Source: Candidatus Brocadiaceae bacterium (lineage in GTDB: Bacteria > Planctomycetota > Brocadiia > SM23-32). Taken from it: a DNA stretch of 9,752 bases. The notes under the pieces were generated by a model. It ran no database searches and was not told where the DNA came from. It saw only the letters and a list, made by a program, of their open reading frames with translations. The stretch covers positions 1 through 9,752 of the forward strand of contig PUNP01000671.1 in NCBI GenBank assembly GCA_003551785.1, in the 5' to 3' direction. Positions within the stretch are counted from its first letter, which is position 1. The number at the start of each line of letters is the position of its first letter. Below are positions 1 through 5,400 of the stretch, piece after piece. The position numbers and the translations under genes were made by a program.

Positions 1-245
1 CCCCCGTCGTCATTAACATGATCGGCAAGCCATTGCAGCCCTTTGTCGATAAATTTGCTATGCTCACGTGCATCGTCAGAATGCAGGGCGAAGACGGCGG
101 TAGCGGTGGCAAGAGCGCTGCCGGAAAGCCGCCCGGTCCAGAAACCGCGGGGATCACAGGCTTCAAAAAGTTTTGTTTCGATATTGAAAAGTGTTTCTTC
201 TAACGAAGTTTTTAATCGCTGATCCATTGTAATTTTTTCGCTCAT
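1..245 (-). CDS. Squalene-cyclase/prenyltransferase-repeat family protein, N-terminal part (runs off left edge)
   Basis: The minus strand holds an open frame of 81 codons starting at ATG 245-243 and continuing past base 1. After an acidic helix-like start, the residues GFWTGRLSGSALATATAVFAL match the beginning of the squalene-hopene-cyclase-like families ('DGxWxGxLSxSALxTATAV'). The visible part ends in QWLADHVNDDG, the start of a typical QW-type repeat (WLxxxxNxDGGWG). Class II terpene cyclases of this superfamily are alpha/alpha barrels that cyclise polyprenes such as squalene. The catalytic DxDD motif would lie outside the window, so cyclase activity cannot be confirmed. The start at 245 is preferred over ATG 227-225 because AGGAGA (260-255) lies 9 bases upstream of it. 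The neighbouring polyprenyl synthase and second repeat protein support an isoprenoid role. It could also be a non-catalytic relative. Confidence 0.78.
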   Translation of the reverse strand, partial: MSEKITMDQRLKTSLEETLFNIETKLFEACDPRGFWTGRLSGSALATATAVFALHSDDAREHSKFIDKGLQWLADHVNDDG

Positions 246-305
246 ATATACTGTTCTCCTTACATCACCTTATCCTGGATATTTCATAAACCAACGACAA
301 TATTT

Positions 306-311
306 AATATA
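306..311 (-). promoter_or_regulatory. Possible -10 element for the cyclase-family gene
   Basis: On the minus strand TATATT (311-306) is one base from the TATAAT consensus and sits in a very AT-rich stretch about 60 bases before the start codon at 245. No convincing -35 hexamer is spaced 17 bases upstream, so this is only a candidate. Confidence 0.25.
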
Positions 312-347
312 ACAACTTGATAACAAACACATTAAGTATCATGTTTT

Positions 348-518
348 CTATTTCTCAAATTTACAGTGTGTAATTACGCGCCATAAACGGCGGTTTACCC
401 TGACGGGCACGTCCCCAGCGGCGCATCTGCGGCAAAAGCCTGCACTTGCAGTATATGAATACAGCTGCGTTTGACATTTGCCACATCTGCACCACTGGAA
501 ACGCGTGAAATTTCCGGG
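348..518 (-). other. Start-less open frame with zinc-ribbon-like cysteine pairs (possible gene remnant)
   Basis: A 56-residue minus-strand frame lies between two stops (TAA at 521-519 and TAG at 350-348). It reads CRCGKC near residues 10-15 and CRRC at 29-32, followed by an Arg-rich segment. The spacing CxxC-x13-CxxC is that of a small zinc ribbon. There is no ATG, GTG or TTG in the open part before the first cysteine, so it cannot be a normal intact gene. It may be a decayed fragment of a larger protein, part of a dispersed repeat, or chance. No visible ribosome binding site supports it. A second minus-strand frame over the same bases is also open and Arg-rich, which weakens the case. Confidence 0.2.
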
Positions 519-520
519 TT

Positions 521-652
521 ATAGCTTAAACTTAGAGCATTTCCGATTCATTCGGGGTATGCTTTGTCGAAAAAAGAGGGACATCGCATCATTGTTTTCG
601 TTCCCAATGTTGTACATTCCTCATTGCATTGTCAAATTCCAATCGCAATAAA
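521..652. other. Spacer without recognisable content
   Basis: This part of the gap between the two squalene-cyclase-family genes shows no open frame of interest, no hairpin and no clear promoter. It precedes the REP-like array. Confidence 0.5.
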
Positions 653-685
653 CAGTCATAACTTCCACGGGGACAAGCCCCGTGG
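653..685 (-). repeat. REP-like hairpin unit, copy 1
   Basis: The stem CCACGGGG/CCCCGTGG (665-672 with 678-685) closes a 5-base loop. Read on the minus strand, the stem is followed by five bases and ATGACTG, a tail shared by all four copies in this spacer. Confidence 0.8.
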
Positions 686-717
686 GGAGATTGGGTGGAA
701 AAAACGGTTCTGGTAAT

Positions 718-750
718 CAGTCATCAAATCCACTGGGGCAAGCCCAGTGG
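718..750 (-). repeat. REP-like hairpin unit, copy 2 (compensatory change in stem)
   Basis: This copy has the same orientation as copy 1. The stem is CCACTGGG/CCCAGTGG (730-737 with 743-750). Compared with copy 1, stem position 5 changed G to T and its partner position 17 changed C to A, so the base pair is kept. The ATGACTG tail follows on the minus strand. Confidence 0.8.
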
Positions 751-832
751 TGGTTCCATAACCTCGCGGTTTTGTCGTCCCCGGATCCCGTAGGCCTTGT
801 TCACATGGTTTGCATGATTTATGGTCTTTTCC

Positions 833-865
833 CCACGGGGCTTGTCCCCGTGGACTTCATGACTG
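833..865 (+). repeat. REP-like hairpin unit, copy 3 (inverted)
   Basis: The hairpin at 833-853 is the exact reverse complement of copy 1. It is followed on the plus strand by ACTTCATGACTG, which carries the shared tail at 859-865. Confidence 0.8.
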
Positions 866-871
866 ACGACC

Positions 872-920
872 AGAAAAGCAAAAAACCAAAAAGAAGACTC
901 CACGGGGCTTGTCCCCGTGG
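872..920 (-). terminator. Candidate terminator formed by repeat copy 4
   Basis: On the minus strand the GC-rich 8-bp stem (920-900) is followed by a strongly T-rich run (897-873, including runs of five and six T). It sits about 70 bases after the stop codon at 990, where the minus-strand genes would need to end. The T run starts a few bases after the stem, so termination may be imperfect. Confidence 0.5.
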
Positions 921-930
921 TTATCATGAC
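900..930 (+). repeat. REP-like hairpin unit, copy 4 (inverted)
   Basis: The hairpin at 900-920 is identical to copy 3 and is followed by TTATCATGAC (921-930). Copies 1-2 and 3-4 thus face opposite ways, as in paired REP (REPIN-like) arrangements. Confidence 0.8.
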
Positions 931-989
931 TTGTCTTAAAGGAACCACGAAACGACCGGATAAATCAACAACATCACTCCATCACGCCA

Positions 990-1856
990 TCACGCCAGAT
1001 GCCCCAGAGCCAGCAGGCCGTAGAAAGCATATTCACAATCGAGCACCGTATCGAACCAGTTCCCAAAGAACCCCCCTTTCCCCGACCATAGGCTGTCGAT
1101 AAAATCCAGTAAAGGTTCACGCAGGGGATCAATATCTATACCGTTGCGCACAAGACTGTGGATGGCAACGGCCGTTGAAAGCAAATCCGGGCCGCAAGTT
1201 CCCCGCACCGCGATAAAACCTGAGCCGTCATGCTGATCCAAAAGCCAGGCAGTTGTTTTATCTTTGACAGGTATTCCCAGACAACGTGAGATGACAAGTG
1301 CTGCCGCGGTGGCAGGAGTGGAAGCGGTTTTTGAATCCCGACTGTTGGCAAACCCGCCGTTGTCCAGTTGCAGCGATTGAACGTACTGAACAAAAACCTG
1401 TTCATCGGGAAGAGACGCCCCGATATCCTGAAAGGCGCCAAGAGCAAGGAAACAACTGTATATGCTGGTTTCGTCGGAATCCGCAAAATTGACGAATCCG
1501 CCCTGCGGACTGCAGAAATTTAAGAGATATTCATACATTTTAAGCTTGTCGAAGGACAGGTTCAGAAGTGAGCGACAGCGGATATAAGCGGCCAGGTGAA
1601 CCAGATCGGGCAGTGTTTCCGGCTGCATCTCATCAAGGTAATGCCGAAAGGCTCCCGGTTCAAGACGGCCTTCTAAAGCCAGCAGACCGCTGAGTCCAAA
1701 AACGGTATAGTAGAGATCGCTCCCCCCCGTTCTTCCGGCAAAACCACCATCGGAACACACTCTTTGACGAAAAAAATCTTTTACCAGCGAAACGGAGTCA
1801 CCGAGGACACTGCGGGATTGACTTGCCGCCTCGACCATTTCACTCCCTATGTTCAT
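990..1856 (-). CDS. Prenyltransferase/squalene-oxidase repeat protein (protein prenyltransferase beta-like)
   Basis: The protein has 288 residues from ATG 1856-1854. Five repeats of the GGF...D..Y/T...AL type are visible, starting near residues 36, 118, 166, 211 and 260, as in the alpha/alpha-barrel fold of protein prenyltransferase beta subunits and squalene cyclases. The first repeat (DGGFAGR...SDLYYT) closely resembles Rab geranylgeranyltransferase beta. The zinc ligands of true protein prenyltransferases do not seem to be kept: where a D-x-C pair and a late His are expected there are PDLLST (223-228) and DCEYAFYG (273-280). No DxDD cyclase motif is present. A role in binding or cyclising an isoprenoid is therefore inferred. 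The start overlaps the upstream polyprenyl synthase gene by 17 bases, with GGAG seven bases before ATG 1856. ATG 1838-1836 is an alternative start, so the two are probably translated together. Confidence 0.8.
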   Translation of the reverse strand: MNIGSEMVEAASQSRSVLGDSVSLVKDFFRQRVCSDGGFAGRTGGSDLYYTVFGLSGLLALEGRLEPGAFRHYLDEMQPETLPDLVHLAAYIRCRSLLNLSFDKLKMYEYLLNFCSPQGGFVNFADSDETSIYSCFLALGAFQDIGASLPDEQVFVQYVQSLQLDNGGFANSRDSKTASTPATAAALVISRCLGIPVKDKTTAWLLDQHDGSGFIAVRGTCGPDLLSTAVAIHSLVRNGIDIDPLREPLLDFIDSLWSGKGGFFGNWFDTVLDCEYAFYGLLALGHLA

Positions 1857-3483
1857 CACAGCACTCCATCGTCTCTTTTTCATCGAATATTTTAAATATA
1901 AGCAGTCGGAGCAGGGACTTAAGCTGCGGATCGGCAATATCCTGCAACGCATCAACGGCCAGTCCCTTATACTTTTCCATGAGTTCAATGGCCGCCGTCC
2001 TGATCTCCAGATTATTCATCAGTTCTTCGATTTTGTCAAGCAATTCCGGAGCGGACGGTCTATCGCTACACACCTGGTCAAGGTGCTTTTTTTGAGTCTG
2101 ATCCGCGCGCGTATAAGCGAAAGCAAGGAGGATAGAAGGTTCGGATAGAGGGGATTTAATCTCACTGAGATCATCCTTGATCTGATAGGCTACTCCCAAA
2201 GCATCGGTATACGCGGTCAAAACGGGATGAATATCGTCATGGCCACGGCCCAAAATAACGCCGCACTCCAGGGCGGTGTGAAACCCCGGAGATGTTTTAA
2301 GCCGTGCGGTGTCAATGACCTCTTCCACAGTCAATGGCCCGGGCTGTCTGTACCAGGACAGCTCTTTTCCCTGTCCCTGACAGAGCGCGGTATGCCCGCG
2401 TGCCGCGGTAGCAAGCAATTTCGTTTTAATTTTATCCCGTTCATCGATAGCGCACAGAATTCGGTATCCCTCTCCGAGCAGGAAATCGCCGACGTTCAGG
2501 GCAATCGGCAGGCCATGTTCGGTGTGCAGTGTATTCTCCCCGTAGCGAACAGGATCGTCGTCTTCAATGTCGTCATGGACGAGCGAGGCCTTATGAAAGC
2601 ATTCGATGGCTACGGCAGTCTTGCGCACCGCTTCCGGGATATGGTCTCCATTATTGTTCAGTGCCCGGTATGCACAGGTAACAAGCAGCGGCCGCCATCT
2701 TTTGCCCGCTTTCGTCAACCATTCCAGTGCCAGGGAACCGGTCTGAGAACCGTCAGTGCAGATATCACGGGAAAGATTATCCTCATCGAACCAGCTTATC
2801 ACCCGGGGGCGCAAATGCGGGAAATTAATGCGCTTGCTTCCCTTGTCGCTTCTCTCATAGATAGCCTCCCAGGCCCACCCGGCGTCAAGCGAAGTCTGCC
2901 GGCAGCCGTCAGTAAGCAGTGGAACAGCAATTGCAGGCACGGCACCGGCTTCAATATACGGGAAAACCCCTTCCAGCACCTCGATGCAGCCGACTCCGAT
3001 AACAGCTTCGACCTGTCCGCTGGCAATAAGCGACATGACTACCGGTGAACCTTCGGCGACCAGGACGGCATAACCGAGATTTTCGGCTTCAGCCTGGAAT
3101 TCACCGATAAGACAGCTCCCGCATTGTCCGCAGACCAGCCCGTATTCATCACTTTGTGCACGACACTTCTCCGGCATTCGCAGGCATTGCGGCAGCAGAA
3201 GCAGACGGCGCTCGTATGGAATGGACATCAGCTGGTCCCTCCATAACTCGTTATTAACCACAACGCCCGCAAAGTTGAGGTAGCAGTCACCCTCACCGGC
3301 CCGCTTCAGAACCTTACTAGCGTGAAATGTCAGTTCATTCTCCGACAGCGGTGCGAGAATTTTATTATCACGAACGTATTCAGCCGAAATATTTTTGATC
3401 TTTTCCCGCACATGTTCATCCTGAGGAATCAGATTGGTGGGGGAAGGCGGTATTCCGGTCGTGGATGTAGATTGTGTATTCAT
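1840..3483 (-). CDS. DUF116 and polyprenyl (isoprenyl diphosphate) synthase fusion protein
   Basis: The 547-residue protein has two domains. Residues about 60-205 form a DUF116 domain: PQCLR (98-102), a Cys-rich stretch (C100, C107, C118, C121, C124), VAEGSPVVM (142-150), IGVGCIEVLE (162-171) and PLLTDGC (188-194). DUF116 is of unknown function and its cysteines suggest a metal centre. Residues about 250-540 form a trans-isoprenyl diphosphate synthase, which condenses isopentenyl diphosphate onto an allylic diphosphate. It has GKRWRP (260-265), the first Asp-rich motif DDIEDDD (304-310), and a second motif YQIKDDLSE (433-441) in which the usual last Asp is Glu. Ala299 and Ser300 just before the first motif are small, which in this family fits products of C20 or longer. 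No clear Shine-Dalgarno sequence precedes ATG 3483. A good promoter lies at 3594-3622. Confidence 0.9.
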   Translation of the reverse strand: MNTQSTSTTGIPPSPTNLIPQDEHVREKIKNISAEYVRDNKILAPLSENELTFHASKVLKRAGEGDCYLNFAGVVVNNELWRDQLMSIPYERRLLLLPQCLRMPEKCRAQSDEYGLVCGQCGSCLIGEFQAEAENLGYAVLVAEGSPVVMSLIASGQVEAVIGVGCIEVLEGVFPYIEAGAVPAIAVPLLTDGCRQTSLDAGWAWEAIYERSDKGSKRINFPHLRPRVISWFDEDNLSRDICTDGSQTGSLALEWLTKAGKRWRPLLVTCAYRALNNNGDHIPEAVRKTAVAIECFHKASLVHDDIEDDDPVRYGENTLHTEHGLPIALNVGDFLLGEGYRILCAIDERDKIKTKLLATAARGHTALCQGQGKELSWYRQPGPLTVEEVIDTARLKTSPGFHTALECGVILGRGHDDIHPVLTAYTDALGVAYQIKDDLSEIKSPLSEPSILLAFAYTRADQTQKKHLDQVCSDRPSAPELLDKIEELMNNLEIRTAAIELMEKYKGLAVDALQDIADPQLKSLLRLLIFKIFDEKETMECCDEHRE

Positions 3484-3593
3484 TTCGGTGGCAAAGTCTG
3501 ATATTTTTGTGCGATATTCCCGCCCTTAATCTGGGATGCAGAGTTCATCTGAAGGTGAAAACTCAAGTCTTAACTGACTTCCTGATTGGCAGT

Positions 3594-3622
3594 ATTATAT
3601 CAATGAGATTCACAAAAGTAAA
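3594..3622 (-). promoter_or_regulatory. Sigma-70-type promoter for the DUF116-synthase gene
   Basis: On the minus strand TTTACT (3622-3617, four of six matches to TTGACA) is followed after 17 bases by a perfect TATAAT (3599-3594). Transcription would begin about 105 bases before the start codon at 3483. This makes the synthase and the overlapping prenyltransferase-like gene a likely two-gene unit with its own promoter. Confidence 0.6.
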
Positions 3623-3720
3623 ACAATAATCGTTAACATTAACAAGAAGGGATAAACGAAAAGTTTCTCTCCTGGAGCGCCGATCCCCAGCTCGTCCTTG
3701 TTATCTCGCTGATTCGCCAT
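3610..3720 (-). other. Possible 36-residue single-span membrane peptide
   Basis: A minus-strand frame from ATG 3720-3718 to TGA 3612-3610 encodes a polar, charged half (MANQRDNKDELG...) followed by an uninterrupted hydrophobic tail (about FVYPFLLMLTIIVLLL) that ends at the stop. It lies between the radical SAM gene and the DUF116-synthase gene on the same strand. There is no convincing ribosome binding site, its first bases abut a 9-base tandem repeat, and its end overlaps the promoter at 3594-3622, so it may be fortuitous. Confidence 0.2.
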
Positions 3721-3748
3721 ACGACATATAGGACTTATACGACCTATA
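3719..3748. repeat. Tandem 9-base repeat, about three units
   Basis: Read on the plus strand the units are ACGACATAT, AGGACTTAT and ACGACCTAT (3721-3747). On the minus strand they follow the pattern AxGTCxTAT. The same pattern occurs at 8450-8478. Confidence 0.7.
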
Positions 3749-3770
3749 GTTTTCAAAGAAAGTGTGGACA

Positions 3771-5297
3771 TCAGACGCCCAATTCCCGTCCGATTTTTTT
3801 GAACGCTTTCCTCCACGATCGGACTTCGCCTTTGCCGAGCACGCGTAAAAGCATTCTTTTAGCAAGTGAGACACCGCCAGCGCGCTGGTTGTCCCAAAAC
3901 AGCTTCGGGATTAAGCGAAAATTTATTTCATAGCACGTTCGGTAGAGCTTCATTTGTTCGGCGGTCATTTTATTCAGGGTGAACCGCTGTTCATTCCGCG
4001 ATTCATCGGCGTCATAAGGCTCATAAAATATGGGGAAGACCACCGCATTTACACGGCCAAGGTGCTCGACAAGACGCCGGGTGCGTATAACATCATCGGG
4101 TGTTTCCCCGGGCAAGCCCAATATCACACTGAATACGGGGAAAAAACCGCATCGGAACATTTTATCGGCGGCCTCCCTGACATGCCCTTCCCAGCCCTCC
4201 GCATCCAGCGGCTTCATTTTTCCCGGGCAATTGGCCTGAACAAGCTCGCCATTGGCGCTTTCAATGCCCATGTTCACCCACAGGTAGTCCGTCTTTTTTC
4301 CCCACCTGAGCAGTTCCCTGATTTCCCGCAGCTCTGCGTCGCTGAACTGTAATACCGATGAGATATTGCCGTGGTCGACCTGCATGAACGAAAGGCCGTT
4401 AACCCGGCGCATTTTATCCAGCAGCCCCGCCAGTGACTCGAAATCAACGGAACCCCCTCGTGCCCCGTAGCGGAAAAAATCTTCACTGCTGCTGACTACC
4501 GAGCTCAGCCCTGCATCGCGATTGCAGCACAGATCGGAGATGATCGTATCGGGGTTGACATGTTCCATCCGTTTCTTTGACATCGTGCAGAACCGGCAGC
4601 CCTTTCCGCACCCTCGTGAAAGTTCAATAACGCCCATCGTCGAGGCGGAGCGTAGAGGGGCTATCCTATCAGTGCATGTATGGCCTTCCGAAAAATCATC
4701 GGAACGCTTCCCATTGAGCAAATTCATCACCAGGGCTGGTCCGGCGGACTCGAAATAGCCCTCGAATACGGCATCAACGCCCAGTTCATGGCGTTGATCG
4801 GGTGAGGCACTGAACTGCCATGCTCCCGCCCCGCCGACCACGATTTTGTATCCCCAATCGCTTTTAAACTCTTTTAAACGGCTCAACAGTTGGCGTGTCC
4901 AAAAGCGGGTGTAGAGCTCACCCGGCCAGAAACAGTCCGTTGTGGTGTTGCTCATCCCCATCCCCAGCGGGTCGCTCGAACTGAACAGCACGAGCTCGAC
5001 CCACGGACCGAGGAGCCGGGGCAGTGCTTCGGGCGTGGTGCAGACGACATCTTCAGCTTCAAGGGGAGTGTCGCGCAGGAGTGCGGCCTCGACACGCCGC
5101 AAGCCCAGCACGGCGGTTCTTGCTCTTCCCGCCTTATTGAATTGCGCGGCGGGGCTCAGCAGACGCCGGATCACGAACTCGGGCACATGCGTGGTCTGCA
5201 TGGTCGCAAAGATACCCTCAAAGAGAATCTTGTATTCGGCGCTGAGCGTGCGGTCGGCGACAAGCAAGACGCTGGGCTGTAGTTCCTTATCCTGCAT
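3771..5297 (-). CDS. Radical SAM protein with N-terminal Rossmann-like (B12-binding-type) domain
   Basis: The 508-residue protein carries the radical SAM cluster motif RGCGKGCRFC with C230, C234 and C237 (CxxxCxxC), which binds the [4Fe-4S] cluster that cleaves S-adenosylmethionine. GIES (344-347) and GLPGET (394-399) are typical later barrel motifs. Residues about 8-195 resemble the N-terminal Rossmann domain of B12-binding radical SAM proteins, with GGAGAW at 155-160. The cobalamin-ligand motif DxHxxG is not seen, so B12 binding is doubtful. The C-terminal about 100 residues form a basic helical tail. The substrate is unknown; position between a ferredoxin-like gene and a polyprenyl synthase suggests modification of a terpenoid. 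The gene is 103 bases after the ferredoxin-domain gene. No clear Shine-Dalgarno sequence precedes ATG 5297; the upstream bases are a degenerate octamer repeat. Confidence 0.85.
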   Translation of the reverse strand: MQDKELQPSVLLVADRTLSAEYKILFEGIFATMQTTHVPEFVIRRLLSPAAQFNKAGRARTAVLGLRRVEAALLRDTPLEAEDVVCTTPEALPRLLGPWVELVLFSSSDPLGMGMSNTTTDCFWPGELYTRFWTRQLLSRLKEFKSDWGYKIVVGGAGAWQFSASPDQRHELGVDAVFEGYFESAGPALVMNLLNGKRSDDFSEGHTCTDRIAPLRSASTMGVIELSRGCGKGCRFCTMSKKRMEHVNPDTIISDLCCNRDAGLSSVVSSSEDFFRYGARGGSVDFESLAGLLDKMRRVNGLSFMQVDHGNISSVLQFSDAELREIRELLRWGKKTDYLWVNMGIESANGELVQANCPGKMKPLDAEGWEGHVREAADKMFRCGFFPVFSVILGLPGETPDDVIRTRRLVEHLGRVNAVVFPIFYEPYDADESRNEQRFTLNKMTAEQMKLYRTCYEINFRLIPKLFWDNQRAGGVSLAKRMLLRVLGKGEVRSWRKAFKKIGRELGV

Positions 5298-5304
5298 ATT
5301 TAAT

Positions 5305-5371
5305 CTGTTAAGCTGATAAGCAATTTTAAGCTGTTAAGCTGTTAAGATGGTAAGTTGATGAGCTGCTGAGC
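5305..5371. repeat. Degenerate octamer tandem repeat upstream of the radical SAM gene
   Basis: The plus strand shows units of the type GTTAAGCT, best preserved at 5332-5347 (AGCTGTTAAGCTGTTAAG region) and then decaying through GTTAAGAT, GGTAAGTT, GATGAGCT and GCTGAGCA to 5371. The copies left of 5331 are less regular. The repeat fills most of the gap between the stop at 5401 and the start at 5297. Confidence 0.65.
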
Positions 5372-5400
5372 AACGACAACGAGACGACGGCAAATGCAGA

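Noticed and set aside
653..930. CRISPR array
   Set aside because: The hairpin units occur in both orientations with spacers of unequal length (about 32-85 bases), unlike the uniform direct repeats of CRISPR; no cas gene is present.
682..948. Two overlapping open frames (85 residues plus strand, 74 residues minus strand) in the spacer
   Set aside because: Both are made of the REP-like hairpin units and the DNA between them, with no ribosome binding site or family match.
990..1988. Longer 332-residue version of the prenyltransferase-like protein
   Set aside because: The extra 44 residues come from reading the end of the synthase gene in another frame; a better start with GGAG lies at 1856.
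2227..3048. 273-residue plus-strand open frame
   Set aside because: It lies fully inside the DUF116-synthase gene on the opposite strand, whose motifs are unmistakable.
3610..3816. 68-residue version of the small membrane frame
   Set aside because: The first 32 residues overlap the radical SAM C-terminus and the 9-base repeat; only the short version from 3720 is worth keeping, and that weakly.
4890..5316. Plus-strand frames of 124 and 130 residues
   Set aside because: Both are opposite-strand shadows of the radical SAM gene N-terminal region.
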